From the NCBI GenBank assembly GCA_003543215.1, contig DPJD01000001.1:395954-459953 (forward strand): a stretch of 64,000 bases of DNA. The letters are read 5' to 3'. Positions 7,798-17,583 of this stretch are shown here, one piece after another. Position 1 is the first letter of the stretch, and each line of letters opens with the position of its first letter. A model generated the notes under the pieces. It worked only from the letters and a program-made list of their open reading frames with translations, was not told the origin of the DNA and searched no databases. A program made the position numbers and the translations under genes. The stretch is from Erysipelotrichaceae bacterium (GTDB taxonomy: Bacteria > Bacillota_I > Bacilli_A > Erysipelotrichales > Erysipelotrichaceae).

Positions 7798-8730
7798 ATG
7801 AAAAAACGTGTTTGTTTCATGGGAACCCCCCAATTTGCCGTTGGTATTTTGGATGCTTTATTGACTTGTGAAATCGAACTTGTGGCGGTTGTGACACAGC
7901 CTGATAAAAGGGTTGGACGTAAACAAGAAGTTCAAGCGACACCCGTCAAGATCGAAGCACTCAAACATCAGATTCCTGTCTTTCAACCCGAAAAGATTGG
8001 AACTTTAGGGAATGAAATCAAAGCATTGGATTTAGATTTGATTGTGACCTGTGCTTATGGTCAGTTCATTCCAGAAAGAATATTAAATACGCCACGTTAT
8101 GGTGCAATCAATGTCCATGCGTCACTCTTACCAAAATATCGTGGTGGGGCACCGATTCATAAAGCCATCATCAATGGTGAGACTCAGAGTGGCATCAGTT
8201 TGATGCGCATGGTGAAAAAGATGGATGCAGGGGATGTCTTGTTTCAAGAAAGCTGTCCAATCCATTTGGATGATGATGTTCAAGCTTTACATGATCGTTT
8301 GATGGATTTGGGTTCCAAGATGATCAAGGAACATCTCCCTAAACTATTTGATACGGAACTCTTGAGTCGTCCTCAAGATGAAGATGAAGTCAGTTTTGCG
8401 TATAATATCACATCAGAGGAGGAATGCGTTGATTTCAAACGACCTCTGTTGGATGTCTATAACCAGATCCGAGGACTTCATCCTTGGCCGGTTGCACATG
8501 CGATTTTTGAGGGTAAGAAAGTCAAACTCTATAAAGCTCGTATGTTAAAACAAAGCCATGATGACGTACCTGGTACGGTTCTTGGTTTGATTGAAGAGGG
8601 TTTGGCAGTGTGTACTCAAGATGGAATTGTGTTGATTGATGAATTACAAATGGAAGGGAAAAAACGGATGAGCGCTCTTGCCTTTTATCAAGGTGTTGGG
8701 AAACAGTGGCTCAAACGTCAATTTGATTAA
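7798..8730 (+). CDS. fmt: Methionyl-tRNA formyltransferase
   Basis: A 310-residue enzyme that formylates initiator Met-tRNA with 10-formyl-tetrahydrofolate. The N-terminal Rossmann-like domain carries NVHASLLPKYRGGAPIH, which includes the catalytic Asn and His, and the C-terminal OB-like tRNA-binding domain starts near residue 205. ATG 7795 and ATG 7798 are both in frame; 7798 is preferred because AAGGAGG (7785-7791) is then 6 bases away. It heads the operon fmt-ECF component-lepA-mazG-like-hemW. No def gene lies beside it, unlike in Bacillus. Confidence 0.95.
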   Translation: MKKRVCFMGTPQFAVGILDALLTCEIELVAVVTQPDKRVGRKQEVQATPVKIEALKHQIPVFQPEKIGTLGNEIKALDLDLIVTCAYGQFIPERILNTPRYGAINVHASLLPKYRGGAPIHKAIINGETQSGISLMRMVKKMDAGDVLFQESCPIHLDDDVQALHDRLMDLGSKMIKEHLPKLFDTELLSRPQDEDEVSFAYNITSEEECVDFKRPLLDVYNQIRGLHPWPVAHAIFEGKKVKLYKARMLKQSHDDVPGTVLGLIEEGLAVCTQDGIVLIDELQMEGKKRMSALAFYQGVGKQWLKRQFD

Positions 8731-8731
8731 A

Positions 8732-9211
8732 ATGAAAATTAAACAACTCGCGCTTATATCCGTATTCATTGCGGGAATCACCTTAATGACGATGGGCTTT
8801 ACCATCACGATCTTCCAGGGTTATATCAACTTTGGCGATACCCTTGTCATGGGCATGGGTCTGGTCGTTGGTTGGCCATTTGCACTCTTAGGCGGCATTG
8901 GGGCAGCTTTGGCCGATGTGTTATTGGGTTATGGACAGTATGCTTTCTTTACCTTGGTGATCAAGGGCATCGAAGCAAGCATCATCGCTTTATTGGCTTT
9001 GCGTAAAGGAAAAGTTCAACTTTGGGGTTATCTCTTAGCAGGGACTTGGATGGCTGCAGGCTATGGTTTGACCGATGTTTTATTGGCTGGGGAATGGCGT
9101 GTCTTTGTCGTTTCGTTTGGCTATAATATTTTACAAGGCTTGGTGTGTGGTCTGCTTGCATTCTCCATCCAAGGCTTGCTTATTCGTTTAAAGAAACTCT
9201 ATTCCGTTTAG
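8732..9211 (+). CDS. ECF transporter substrate-binding (S) component, vitamin type
   Basis: A 159-residue integral membrane protein with about five to six hydrophobic segments. The motifs GYINFGDTLVM and GGIGAALADVLLGY, followed by FTLVIKGIEA, are the pattern of the ECF-ribofla_trS-like S-component family (Pfam PF07155 group), which captures a vitamin or precursor and works with a shared EcfAA'T module encoded elsewhere. Substrate cannot be read from sequence and no riboswitch is seen. ATG 8732 is chosen because it directly follows the fmt stop and gives the usual basic start MKIKQLAL. Confidence 0.8.
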   Translation: MKIKQLALISVFIAGITLMTMGFTITIFQGYINFGDTLVMGMGLVVGWPFALLGGIGAALADVLLGYGQYAFFTLVIKGIEASIIALLALRKGKVQLWGYLLAGTWMAAGYGLTDVLLAGEWRVFVVSFGYNILQGLVCGLLAFSIQGLLIRLKKLYSV

Positions 9212-9223
9212 AAAGGAATTGAT

Positions 9224-11023
9224 ATGGATCAATCGCTTATCCGTAATTTCTCCATCATCGCACATATCGACCATGGTAAATCCACTTTGGCCGATCGTAT
9301 TCTTGAACTGACTGAAACGTTCATGTTGCGTGAGATGATGGCCCAAATGCTTGATACCCTTGATTTGGAGCGTGAACGTGGCATCACGATCAAGTTGAAC
9401 GCGGTCCAATTGTTGTATAAAGCATTGGATGGTAAAACCTATACGCTACATTTAATTGATACTCCAGGACATGTAGATTTTACATATGAAGTATCGCGTT
9501 CTTTAGCTGCTTGTGAAGGCGCTGTTTTAGTCGTGGATGCGGCACAAGGTATTGAAGCTCAAACCTTGGCCAATGTCTACTTAGCGCTCGATAATAATTT
9601 AGAAATCCTACCTGTCATCAATAAAGTCGATCTTCCTGCGGCTCGTCCTGAGGAGATCCGTCATGAGATTGAAGACATCATTGGTTTGGATGCGTCAGAA
9701 GCACCTCTAATCAGTGCTAAGAATGGTTTGAACATTCGTGATGTCTTAGAACAGGTTATCAAACATGTGCCAGCGCCACAAGGCGATCCGAATGCACCAT
9801 TGAAAGCTTTGGTTTTTGATTCCATCTATGATACGTATCGTGGCGTCATTTCCTATGTCCGAATCAAAGAAGGTTCCGTCAAAGTAGGCGATAAGATTCG
9901 TTTCATGGCGACCAATGCCGTCTATGATGTGACCGAAGTGGGTATTCGTACACCGCGTGAGATCAAGAAACAAGAACTTTCTTGTGGTGAAGTTGGTTGG
10001 ATCGCAGCGAGTGTTAAATCGGTTAAGGATGTGCATGTCGGGGATACCATCACCATTCATGATCGTCCCGCGGAGTCACCTTTACCAGGTTATCGTCAGT
10101 TGAATTCCATGGTTTTCTGTGGTTTGTATCCGATTGATTCCAATCGTTATAACGATCTTCGAGATGCACTTGAGAAACTCCAATTGAATGATGCCTCCTT
10201 AAAATATGAAGCAGAAACATCACAAGCTTTAGGTTTTGGTTTCCGTTGTGGGTTCTTAGGTTTATTGCATATGGATGTGGTTCAAGAACGTTTGGAACGT
10301 GAATACAATCTGAGTTTGATTGCGACTGCACCCTCGGTTGTCTATCATGCGTATTTAACCGATGGATCGATGGTTAAGGTGGATAACCCAGCGTTATTAC
10401 CTGAAGTCCAACGGATTGAACATATGGAAGAACCTTATGTCAAAGCGACCATCATGGTTCCAAAGGAATACATTGGATCGGTCATGGAGATTTGTCAGAA
10501 GAAACGTGGAACCTATATCAATTTGGAATATATTGATATCACACGAAACAATCTTATTTATGAATTACCACTTGGGGAAATCGTGTATGATTTCTTTGAT
10601 AAATTGAAATCTGCGACCAAGGGTTATGCTTCATTTGACTATGAGTTCATTGGTTATCAAGCCAGTAACTTGGTTAAGATGGACATCATGATTGCGGGTG
10701 AACATGTGGATGCCTTATCCTTGATCGTACATCGTGATTTTGCGTATGGTCGTGGTAAGATCATCACTGAAAAACTCAGAACCTTGATTCCTAGAATGCA
10801 GTTTGAGATTCCAATTCAAGCTGCCATCAATCATAAAATCATCGCTCGCAGTGACATCAAAGCTTTACGTAAGAACGTATTGGCGAAGTGTTATGGTGGG
10901 GATATCAGTCGTAAGAAGAAACTCTTAGAGAAGCAAAAAGAAGGGAAGAAGCGTATGAAGCAGGTGGGGAATGTCGAAGTTCCTCAAGAAGCGTTCATGG
11001 CGGTTCTTTCAATGGATGAATGA
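9224..11023 (+). CDS. lepA: Elongation factor 4 (back-translocating GTPase LepA)
   Basis: A 599-residue translational GTPase that acts on stalled or mis-translocated ribosomes. The G domain shows AHIDHGKST (G1), ERGITIK (G2), DTPGHVDF (G3) and NKVDLP (G4); domains II and III, the EF-G-like domain V and the LepA-specific C-terminal domain follow, and the end [16 protein letters not shown] is typical. Length is the family norm. AAAGGAATT precedes the start. It overlaps the next gene by 4 bases (ATGA), so coupled translation is likely. Confidence 0.97.
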   Translation: MDQSLIRNFSIIAHIDHGKSTLADRILELTETFMLREMMAQMLDTLDLERERGITIKLNAVQLLYKALDGKTYTLHLIDTPGHVDFTYEVSRSLAACEGAVLVVDAAQGIEAQTLANVYLALDNNLEILPVINKVDLPAARPEEIRHEIEDIIGLDASEAPLISAKNGLNIRDVLEQVIKHVPAPQGDPNAPLKALVFDSIYDTYRGVISYVRIKEGSVKVGDKIRFMATNAVYDVTEVGIRTPREIKKQELSCGEVGWIAASVKSVKDVHVGDTITIHDRPAESPLPGYRQLNSMVFCGLYPIDSNRYNDLRDALEKLQLNDASLKYEAETSQALGFGFRCGFLGLLHMDVVQERLEREYNLSLIATAPSVVYHAYLTDGSMVKVDNPALLPEVQRIEHMEEPYVKATIMVPKEYIGSVMEICQKKRGTYINLEYIDITRNNLIYELPLGEIVYDFFDKLKSATKGYASFDYEFIGYQASNLVKMDIMIAGEHVDALSLIVHRDFAYGRGKIITEKLRTLIPRMQFEIPIQAAINHKIIARSDIKALRKNVLAKCYGGDISRKKKLLEKQKEGKKRMKQVGNVEVPQEAFMAVLSMDE

Positions 11024-11298
11024 TGCAGGCTATTTATGATATGATCCAAGCTTTTCGTTTGAAGAAAGGCTGGGATCAAAGTGATGACCCGAATGTCTTG
11101 GCAAAATCAATCAGTGTTGAAGCTGCGGAACTTTTGGAGTGTTTTCTTGAGGATGAATATAAACTTGAGGATGTCAAAGGTGAATTGGCGGATGTGTTGA
11201 TGGTGGCTTTGACTTTGGCCATGGATTTGAATTTAGACGTCAAGGAACTGATTGAAACCAAGTTGCTTGAGGTGGATCGTAAATATGCGGATAAATGA
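11020..11298 (+). CDS. MazG-like nucleotide pyrophosphohydrolase
   Basis: A 92-residue all-alpha NTP pyrophosphohydrolase-like protein. [11 protein letters not shown] and [10 protein letters not shown] contain the acidic ExxE and ExxD metal-binding pattern of the MazG/dUTPase-like fold, and the start [20 protein letters not shown] matches the short MazG-like proteins. It probably hydrolyses non-canonical or excess NTPs; the substrate is unknown. Two ATGs in a row (11020 and 11023) could serve; both depend on coupling to lepA. It overlaps hemW by 14 bases. Confidence 0.82.
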   Translation: MMQAIYDMIQAFRLKKGWDQSDDPNVLAKSISVEAAELLECFLEDEYKLEDVKGELADVLMVALTLAMDLNLDVKELIETKLLEVDRKYADK

Positions 11299-12388
11299 TC
11301 CTAAGGCACTGTACGTACATGTGCCTTTTTGTGATGTGATTTGTGCGTACTGTGATTTCACACGTGTCGTGACACATCCAAAGTTGATAGAAGATTACCT
11401 CTATGCACTCCATGAAGAAATCAAACTGTATCCAGATATTCAATATGAAACGATTTACTTAGGCGGAGGTACACCTTCCGCACTGGATATGGATCAGCTT
11501 CAAACCTTGTTTGAAATCATCAAGCCCCATTCCAAGTCAGTAAAGGAATATACGATCGAAGTCAATCCAGAGAGTCTGACTGTAGATAAAGCACAATTGT
11601 TTGTGGATTATGGCGTCAATCGCATCAGTTTTGGGGTCCAAAGCTTCAATCAAGATGAATTGGATTTCATGCATCGCGGTCATACCACAAATATGATCAA
11701 ACGAGGCATTGATTGGCTCCGTAATGTGGGCATCACAAACATCAGTATCGATTTGATTTATGCCTTGCCGAATCAAACTCTTGATAAATGGGCATATAAT
11801 CTTGGACAAGCACTCTTATTAGATATCGATCACATCTCACTCTATGCTTTAACGATTGAGGAGAATGCGGAATTTGGTCGGATGAAGATCAAACCGATTG
11901 CGTCTGAAATTGAAGAGGATATGTATGAGCTTGCGATCGAAACCTTGGCTAAAGCAGGCTTCCATCGCTATGAGATCAGCAACTTCACCAAATCGAAGCC
12001 TTCTCAACATAATCTGCATTATTGGCATTACGATGATTACATTGGTTTGGGTCCAGGCGCTGTGTCTCTGTATAGAGGGAAACGGATTGAGAACACCAAG
12101 AATCTTCTGTATTACAGTCAGTTCAAGTTCCATGGTGAAATCATTGAGTTATCAAAAGATGATCAAATGTTTGAGTTTATCATGATGGGCTTAAGAGTGC
12201 GTGAGGGGATTGAATTGAAACGCTTTGAGAAGCGCTTCAATCAATCACTATTGGATGTGTATGCCTCAGCCATGAAGTCGGAGACCAACAAGGGCTTGAT
12301 TGAAGTCGTGGATGGCACTGTGCGCTGTACAGAGCGAGGCTATGGCTTGTTGCATGATGTGTTGTTGGCGTTCATGGAAACAGTTTAA
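11285..12388 (+). CDS. hemW: HemW-like radical SAM protein (heme chaperone)
   Basis: A 367-residue radical SAM protein. CDVICAYCDF gives the CxxxCxxC cluster motif, LGGGTPS the SAM-binding glycine motif, and HNLHYW near residue 240 is the HNxxYW motif that separates HemW from true coproporphyrinogen dehydrogenases. HemW binds heme and inserts it into respiratory proteins in E. coli; its role in an organism without obvious heme genes here is uncertain. ATG 11285 is chosen over an upstream start because GAGGTGG (11269-11275) is 9 bases away and the protein then begins just before ALYVHVPFC. Last gene of the operon. Confidence 0.92.
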   Translation: MRINDPKALYVHVPFCDVICAYCDFTRVVTHPKLIEDYLYALHEEIKLYPDIQYETIYLGGGTPSALDMDQLQTLFEIIKPHSKSVKEYTIEVNPESLTVDKAQLFVDYGVNRISFGVQSFNQDELDFMHRGHTTNMIKRGIDWLRNVGITNISIDLIYALPNQTLDKWAYNLGQALLLDIDHISLYALTIEENAEFGRMKIKPIASEIEEDMYELAIETLAKAGFHRYEISNFTKSKPSQHNLHYWHYDDYIGLGPGAVSLYRGKRIENTKNLLYYSQFKFHGEIIELSKDDQMFEFIMMGLRVREGIELKRFEKRFNQSLLDVYASAMKSETNKGLIEVVDGTVRCTERGYGLLHDVLLAFMETV

Positions 12389-12428
12389 TCACATATCTAT
12401 TTGTTTGTGTTCTATTGGAATTATTCGT

Positions 12429-12453
12429 AAACAGTGCGTGCACTGTTTTTTAC
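12429..12453 (+). terminator. Terminator of the fmt-hemW operon
   Basis: AAACAGTG (12429-12436), loop CGTG, CACTGTTT (12441-12448), then further T. It lies about 40 bases after hemW. Confidence 0.8.
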
Positions 12454-12502
12454 TTTTAAGATTAAGAATTAATGTCAGAAACCTTTAGTCTTAAGCTTTT
12501 TG

Positions 12503-12511
12503 TGTTAAAAT
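12503..12511 (+). promoter_or_regulatory. Extended -10 promoter before the DUF937 gene
   Basis: TGTTAAAAT at 12503-12511. No convincing -35. The leader to the ATG at 12590 would be about 70 bases; no known riboswitch is recognised in it. Confidence 0.5.
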
Positions 12512-12589
12512 TTAGATAACGACCCAAGACAGGGATCATACATGTGAAATTGTGTTCTTATGGACATTTTTTCGCATAAAGGGAGGGCT

Positions 12590-13162
12590 ATGGATTTACT
12601 ATCATTATTAAATAGTCAGTTACAAGATCAAGATGTGGTCAAGAAGATCAGTAAACAGGTAGGGGCAAAACCCGATCAAGTCAAACAATTGACGGAATTG
12701 GCATTACCGACCTTATTACAAGCCATGAATAAGAATTCACAGACCCAAGATGGAGCGACATCCTTACTTAAAGCTTTGGATCAACATCAAGACGATGATG
12801 TCTCTGATTTGAATCAATTCTTTAATAAAGTGGATAAACAGGATGGCGCTAAGATTTTAGGCCATTTGCTTGGCAACAAAGAAGTCCGTGTTGAACAAGG
12901 TTTAGCAGCGAAGACGGGTTTGGATATGAGTCAGGTTTCGGGCTTGTTGATGATGTTGGCTCCGCTCTTATTGGGTCAACTCGGCAAGCAGAAGAAACAA
13001 CAGAATGGTTTTGGACTCGATGACTTGATGGGCATGTTGGGTGGTTCCAACAGAGGTTCCAATGATGTCATGGGTATGGTATCGGGTTTATTGGACAGTG
13101 ACGGGGATGGCGATATCATGGATGATGTAAGTAAGTTGTTAGGTGGTTTTTTAAAGAAATAG
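12590..13162 (+). CDS. DUF937 domain protein
   Basis: A 190-residue protein of the DUF937 family, function unknown. It begins with a helical segment (LLSLLNSQLQDQDVVKKIS), continues with a hydrophobic patch MLAPLLLGQLGKQK (about 127-140) and ends with glycine- and methionine-rich repeats and a DSDGDGDIMDD stretch that resembles a Ca-binding loop. No signal peptide or clear transmembrane helix. ATG 12590 has AGGGAGGG just upstream and is preferred over the in-frame ATG 12560. Followed after 24 bases by the DUF4332 gene, probably in one transcript. Confidence 0.8.
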   Translation: MDLLSLLNSQLQDQDVVKKISKQVGAKPDQVKQLTELALPTLLQAMNKNSQTQDGATSLLKALDQHQDDDVSDLNQFFNKVDKQDGAKILGHLLGNKEVRVEQGLAAKTGLDMSQVSGLLMMLAPLLLGQLGKQKKQQNGFGLDDLMGMLGGSNRGSNDVMGMVSGLLDSDGDGDIMDDVSKLLGGFLKK

Positions 13163-13186
13163 CATCGTATTCATCAAGGAGGAAAG

Positions 13187-13591
13187 ATGGCAAAGTTAAG
13201 TTTTATTGAAGGCATTGGAGCGGTTTATGAAGCAAAACTCAATGAAGTAGGCATTCGTAGTACCGACAAATATCTCGAACTCTGTGGAACCAAAAAAGGA
13301 CGCGAAGAGATCGCTGAAAAAACGGGTATCTCGAGTAAACTCATTCTGGAATGGGCAAATCGTTCAGATTTGGCCCGTGTCAAAGGTGTCGGCAGTGAAT
13401 ATGCGGATTTGTTGGAAGGTGCTGGTGTGGACACGGTTCCTGAATTGGCGAATCGTAATCCAGTGAATCTTTATCAGAAGATGATTGAAGTCAACGAAGA
13501 AAAAAATCTTGTTCGTAAGTTGCCAAGTGTCAAGCAAGTCACAGGCTGGGTTGAACAAGCCAAAGAATTACCACGCGTATTACATTATTAA
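13187..13591 (+). CDS. DUF4332 helix-hairpin-helix protein
   Basis: A 134-residue protein with two helix-hairpin-helix-like units: FIEGIGAVYEAKLNEVGI (about 5-22) and VKGVGSEYADLLEGAGVDTV (about 65-84). This is the DUF4332 pattern, found in proteins presumed to bind nucleic acid or other proteins; no enzyme activity is known. AAGGAGGAAAG precedes the ATG. It is the last gene before a hairpin at 13623-13645. The association with DUF937 gives no function. Confidence 0.8.
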   Translation: MAKLSFIEGIGAVYEAKLNEVGIRSTDKYLELCGTKKGREEIAEKTGISSKLILEWANRSDLARVKGVGSEYADLLEGAGVDTVPELANRNPVNLYQKMIEVNEEKNLVRKLPSVKQVTGWVEQAKELPRVLHY

Positions 13592-13622
13592 GTCGTTGTC
13601 CTGTCACGGTCGAAAGTTACTT

Positions 13623-13645
13623 AAAAGCTAGTCCAACTAGCTTTT
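13623..13645 (+). terminator. Hairpin after the DUF4332 gene
   Basis: AAAAGCTAGT (13623-13632), loop CCA, ACTAGCTTTT (13636-13645). A 10-pair stem but the T run is only the last four bases of the stem, so termination may be partial. Confidence 0.65.
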
Positions 13646-13666
13646 ATCATGTAAAATGGGGGTGCA

Positions 13667-14863
13667 ATGAAACTTTGGGTTAAATTAGTCTTACTGGTCC
13701 TGGCTTTGGGCTTGGGACTGAGTGGATACATCTATTATGAACAAAAACAATTGGAGAACAGTGAAATCCAATCTTTTGAAGTGAGTTTCAATGGAACACC
13801 GATTGAATTTTTGGATTTACAAATGCATAAACCAATCTTAGGTTCGTTGATGACTTTGAATTACACCGTCCATCAAGATGGCTTCAGTGATTTGGATAGT
13901 GATCAAATGCTCAACAGCTTCAAAGTCGATCCTCGAGCGATTGTAGACATTACAAATGAAACAGGTGTAGATATTCCTTATCAGGAAGAATTAATTCTTG
14001 AGTCGGGACGTTATACAATCAATGTAAGCATCATCGATGGTATCGCTCAATATGATTATCTGTTTCATGTGGATGTGGATCCTAAACCCATTGTCACTTT
14101 GAGTGATATAAAACCATCGCAGGGTGGTTTGGTTCTCATTGATATTGAGAATGTTTCTAAAAATACAGAAATTGAAGTCATTAGTAATTTCAAACCTTCT
14201 GCGATTCATCGAACTGAGCACAGTGCACAACTCTATCTTCCAATGGCTTATCAATCTGAGGCAAAGAACTATGACTTACAGATTGTGATAGGTGAAGATG
14301 TCTTTGATTATGCCTTGGATGTACAGACCTATGCCTTCAAAGAATCGCACTTCACCGTACCTGTGAGTGTATCCAGCGGAACAGTGGGTAATCAAGATGC
14401 GGTAAAACAATATCGCGATGCCATTTATCCAACCTATGTATCCTATGTGGAAGAAGTGTATTGGGAAGGGCCCTTTGTATTGCCGGTTGAAGGTGCACGG
14501 ATATCGTCGACATTCGGCGAGAAACGTTTTGTGAACAATGCGACCAATCCATCTCGACATTCGGGCATCGATTATGCGATTGCTTGTGGAACGGAAGTGT
14601 ACGCATCCAATGCGGGTGTGGTGGAGTTCGCGGATTTCTTGATCATGATTGGTAACACCATCGTCATCGACCATGGTTTGGGTTTGAAGACTTACTATGA
14701 ACATATGGATGATATCGTGATCAAAGCAGGTGAATTGGTCGAAAAGGGACAATTGATTGGTCATGTGGGAACAACAGGGTATTCCACAGGTTGCCATTTG
14801 CACTTCCAAGCGATGGTTAAGAATCAATCGATCAATCCGGATGTGCTTTATACCTTAGAATGA
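13667..14863 (+). CDS. Membrane-anchored M23 (LytM-type) peptidase
   Basis: A 398-residue protein with one N-terminal membrane helix (about 4-23), an extracellular region of about 240 residues without recognised domain, and a C-terminal M23 domain (about 265-398). The zinc pattern is present: HSGID (His near 299), EHMD and GCHLHF. It should cleave peptidoglycan cross-links or activate such enzymes outside the membrane. GGGGGTG just before the ATG serves as ribosome binding site. A TAAAAT at 13652-13657 could be a -10 very close to the start. It stands alone between two hairpin-bounded units. Confidence 0.88.
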   Translation: MKLWVKLVLLVLALGLGLSGYIYYEQKQLENSEIQSFEVSFNGTPIEFLDLQMHKPILGSLMTLNYTVHQDGFSDLDSDQMLNSFKVDPRAIVDITNETGVDIPYQEELILESGRYTINVSIIDGIAQYDYLFHVDVDPKPIVTLSDIKPSQGGLVLIDIENVSKNTEIEVISNFKPSAIHRTEHSAQLYLPMAYQSEAKNYDLQIVIGEDVFDYALDVQTYAFKESHFTVPVSVSSGTVGNQDAVKQYRDAIYPTYVSYVEEVYWEGPFVLPVEGARISSTFGEKRFVNNATNPSRHSGIDYAIACGTEVYASNAGVVEFADFLIMIGNTIVIDHGLGLKTYYEHMDDIVIKAGELVEKGQLIGHVGTTGYSTGCHLHFQAMVKNQSINPDVLYTLE

Positions 14864-14866
14864 TTG

Positions 14867-14972
14867 CATTCATCCCATAAACGTGATATATTGTTAAAGC
14901 TTTTGTACTGGGTTCATCGATTCCTCAACGATTTACGCGGTAGAAAAGGTCTATACATAGGAGGACACAAAC
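14867..14972 (+). promoter_or_regulatory. rpsO promoter and leader
   Basis: The -35 TTGCAT (14867-14872) is weak; the 17-base spacer leads to -10 TATATT (14890-14895) with a TGA extension. The leader of about 70 bases carries a small hairpin (ATCG/CGAT around 14920-14935) and ends in AGGAGGACAC. Such leaders often bind S15 for autoregulation; that is inference, no Rfam motif was matched. Confidence 0.55.
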
Positions 14973-15239
14973 ATGTTGTCAAAAGTCGAAAAGACACAAA
15001 TCATTAAAGATTACGCTCGTTTTGAAGGGGATACCGGTTCGGTTGAAGTCCAAGTCGCAGTCTTGACTGCACAGATCAATCGTTTGACGGAACACTTGAA
15101 GGAACACAAGAAAGACTTCCATTCGCTTCGTGGTTTGATGAAGATGGTTGGTACACGTCGTAGCTTGATGAATTATTTGAAGACGGAAGACGTTAATCGT
15201 TACCGCACACTTGTTAGTCGTTTGGGATTGAGAAAGTAA
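14973..15239 (+). CDS. rpsO: Small ribosomal subunit protein uS15
   Basis: An 88-residue protein binding the central domain of 16S r[23 protein letters not shown] and the [29 protein letters not shown] segment are diagnostic, and length equals the family norm. AGGAGG is 7 bases upstream of the ATG. It has its own promoter and leader and a strong terminator, but pnp follows with a separate promoter, keeping the classic rpsO-pnp order. Confidence 0.97.
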   Translation: MLSKVEKTQIIKDYARFEGDTGSVEVQVAVLTAQINRLTEHLKEHKKDFHSLRGLMKMVGTRRSLMNYLKTEDVNRYRTLVSRLGLRK

Positions 15240-15240
15240 G

Positions 15241-15265
15241 ACAAGCTGAAAAGCTTGTTTTTTTT
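15241..15265 (+). terminator. Terminator of rpsO
   Basis: ACAAGCT (15241-15247), loop GAAA, AGCTTGT (15252-15258), then seven T to 15265. Confidence 0.88.
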
Positions 15266-15290
15266 GGGCTTTAGTTTAAGTAGGGTTTTA

Positions 15291-15299
15291 TGGTATGAT
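15291..15299 (+). promoter_or_regulatory. Extended -10 promoter of pnp
   Basis: TGGTATGAT at 15291-15299, with no clear -35. It lies 26 bases after the rpsO terminator, so pnp is likely transcribed on its own. Confidence 0.5.
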
Positions 15300-15325
15300 A
15301 ATCAAGTCAAAAAAGAGGTAAATAA

Positions 15326-17500
15326 ATGGCAAAACAAGTATTTAGTCTAGATTTCTGTGGAAGAAATCTAACAGTGGAAACCGGAGAAATTGCCAAACAA
15401 GCTGGAGGATCGGTGTTGGTTCGTTATGAAGACACCGTCGTGTTGTCCGTAGCGACTGCAAGCAAGCAAGCTAAGGATATCGATTTCTTTCCTTTAACGG
15501 TTTTGTTTGAAGAAAAATTGTATTCGGTTGGTAAGATTCCGGGTGGATTCTTAAGAAGAGAAGGTCGTCCAAGTGAACATGCGACATTGTCGTCACGTGT
15601 GATCGACCGTACCTTGCGTCCTTTGTTTGCGGATGGATTCCGTAATGAAGTGCAAGTCGTGAATACCGTATTATCCGTCGATTACGATCGTACGCCAGAA
15701 ATGACGGCGATGTTTGGCGCATCTTTAGCTTTAGGTGTATCGAACATTCCGTTCAATGGTCCAATCGCAGGTGTCCAAGTGGGTCGTGTCAATGGGGAAT
15801 ACATCGTCAATCCAACACAAGCTGAAATGGAAAAATCTGATATCGATCTAACGGTAGCGGGTACCAAAGATGCCATCAATATGGTTGAAGCAGGTGCTAA
15901 GGAAGTCGATGAAGCTTCAATGTTGGAAGCGATGCTTTTTGGACATGAGTTCATCAAGCAACTCTGTGCTTTCCAAGATGAAATCACACAAGCAATCGGT
16001 ACACCAAAGATGGAAGTCAAACTCTATGCTCACAGCGAAGAGTTGGTGAATGAAGTCAAGGCGTATGCGGAAGCACGTTTGGTTGAAGCGGTTCGTATCA
16101 AAGAAAAATTGGAACGTTATGGCAAGATCGATGAGATCGAAGCGGAAACGTATGCTTATTTTGAAACTAAAGAATATGCAAATGATGCGGTTAAGTCTAA
16201 GACTTTGAAACAAGTCAAGGAAATCACGCATGACATCGTTGCGACAGAAGTTCGTCGTTTGATCTCCATTGATAAGATTCGTCCAGATGGTCGTTCAATC
16301 AATGAATTGCGTGCTTTAAATTCGCAAGTGGATTTGTTGCCGCGTGTACATGGTAGTGCTTTGTTCACACGTGGTGAGACACAGGTTCTTTCTGTATGTA
16401 CCTTAGGCGCTTTGGGCGACAATCAAATCATCGATGATTTGACGGAAGTCGAATTCAAGCGCTTCATGCATCATTACAACTTCCCTCCATACTCGGTTGG
16501 TGAAACCGGTCGTATGGGTTCTCCAGGTCGTCGTGAAATTGGTCACGGTGCTTTGGGTGAGCGTGCGTTGTTACAAGTATTACCAAGTGAAGATGCATTC
16601 CCATATGCTGTTCGTTTGGTTGCGGAAACATTGGAATCCAATGGATCTTCTTCACAAGCATCCATCTGTGCTGGAACCATGGCATTGATGGCAGCGGGGG
16701 TTCCCATCAAGGCACCCGTTGCAGGGATCGCGATGGGCTTGGTTACATTTGGTGAACACTATACCGTATTGACAGACATCCAAGGGATGGAAGATCATTT
16801 CGGTGATATGGACTTTAAAGTTGCGGGTACTGCAAATGGTATCACCGCTTTGCAAATGGATATCAAGATTGATGGTTTGAACCGTCAGATCTTGGAAGAA
16901 GCTTTGGCGCAAGCGAAAGTGGGTCGTTTACAAATTCTTGAAAACATGATGGCTACGATTGGTGAAGTTCGTGCGAACGTGGGTGAATATGCGCCTAAGA
17001 TCGCTAAGATGCAAATCGCACCCGATAAGATTCGTGATGTCATTGGAGCCGGTGGCAAGATCATCAACCAAATCATTGCGGATTGTGATCAAGTCAAGAT
17101 CGATATCGAAGATGATGGACGTATCTTGATCTATCACCAAGACCAAAAAGCAATCGATAAAGCGAAAGCGAAGATCGAAAGTTTGGTACGTAGTGCCAAG
17201 GTCGGTGAAATCTACGATGCGAAGGTTGTTCGTATCGAAAGCTTCGGAGCGTTCGTTGAACTCTTCCCGGGCACCGATGGCTTGTTGCATGTATCCAAGA
17301 TCTCGTATGATCGTGTTGAGAAACCAAGTGATGTTCTTAAGATGGGTGAAATCATCAAGGTCATCGTCAGTGAAGTTGATGAAAAGGGTCGTGTCAATGT
17401 ATCCCACAAGGATTTGTTGCCAAAGCCAGAAGGTTATGTCGAAAAGCCACAAGCTGAACGCAAACCTCGTCCACCGTTTAATCGTACAAAGAAATTCTAA
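15326..17500 (+). CDS. pnp: Polyribonucleotide nucleotidyltransferase (PNPase)
   Basis: A 724-residue trimeric 3'-5' exoribonuclease that degrades RNA by phosphorolysis. Two RNase PH domains (about 5-230 and 305-540) flank the helical linker; the second has [26 protein letters not shown] domain (about 555-610, VIGAGGKII) and an S1 domain (about 620-690) bind RNA. A short basic tail ends the protein. AAAGAGG precedes the ATG. Its stop codon lies in the loop of the terminator hairpin. Confidence 0.97.
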   Translation: MAKQVFSLDFCGRNLTVETGEIAKQAGGSVLVRYEDTVVLSVATASKQAKDIDFFPLTVLFEEKLYSVGKIPGGFLRREGRPSEHATLSSRVIDRTLRPLFADGFRNEVQVVNTVLSVDYDRTPEMTAMFGASLALGVSNIPFNGPIAGVQVGRVNGEYIVNPTQAEMEKSDIDLTVAGTKDAINMVEAGAKEVDEASMLEAMLFGHEFIKQLCAFQDEITQAIGTPKMEVKLYAHSEELVNEVKAYAEARLVEAVRIKEKLERYGKIDEIEAETYAYFETKEYANDAVKSKTLKQVKEITHDIVATEVRRLISIDKIRPDGRSINELRALNSQVDLLPRVHGSALFTRGETQVLSVCTLGALGDNQIIDDLTEVEFKRFMHHYNFPPYSVGETGRMGSPGRREIGHGALGERALLQVLPSEDAFPYAVRLVAETLESNGSSSQASICAGTMALMAAGVPIKAPVAGIAMGLVTFGEHYTVLTDIQGMEDHFGDMDFKVAGTANGITALQMDIKIDGLNRQILEEALAQAKVGRLQILENMMATIGEVRANVGEYAPKIAKMQIAPDKIRDVIGAGGKIINQIIADCDQVKIDIEDDGRILIYHQDQKAIDKAKAKIESLVRSAKVGEIYDAKVVRIESFGAFVELFPGTDGLLHVSKISYDRVEKPSDVLKMGEIIKVIVSEVDEKGRVNVSHKDLLPKPEGYVEKPQAERKPRPPFNRTKKF

Positions 17501-17518
17501 TCGAATTTCTTTTTTTTT
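17488..17518 (+). terminator. Terminator of pnp overlapping its stop codon
   Basis: AAAGAAATTC (17488-17497), loop TAATC containing the stop codon, GAATTTCTTT (17503-17512), then T to 17518. Confidence 0.85.
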
Positions 17519-17555
17519 ATGGATGTAAATGCGGTGTAAGAGATGAAAGCAAATA

Positions 17556-17564
17556 TGCTAAAAT
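17556..17564 (+). promoter_or_regulatory. Extended -10 promoter of pepV
   Basis: TGCTAAAAT at 17556-17564; no good -35. The leader would be about 13 bases and includes AAGAGG. Confidence 0.55.
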
Positions 17565-17583
17565 AGATGAAAGAGGTACGACA

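Noticed and set aside
12389..12589. Gap before the DUF937 gene as a riboswitch
   Set aside because: Only a terminator and a -10 element are convincing; no conserved riboswitch core was recognised.
13652..13666. M23 peptidase gene as a further leaderless case
   Set aside because: TAAAAT lies 9 bases before the ATG, but GGGGGTG in between is a plausible ribosome binding site and the TG extension is not correctly spaced.
14276..14827. Open frame of 183 codons on the minus strand inside the M23 peptidase gene
   Set aside because: Antisense shadow; the plus strand has a clear signal helix and zinc motifs.
16928..17452. Long open frame of 174 codons on the minus strand inside pnp
   Set aside because: It is a shadow of the well-supported pnp gene, rich in Phe/Ile/Asp from reverse codons, without ribosome binding site or family pattern.
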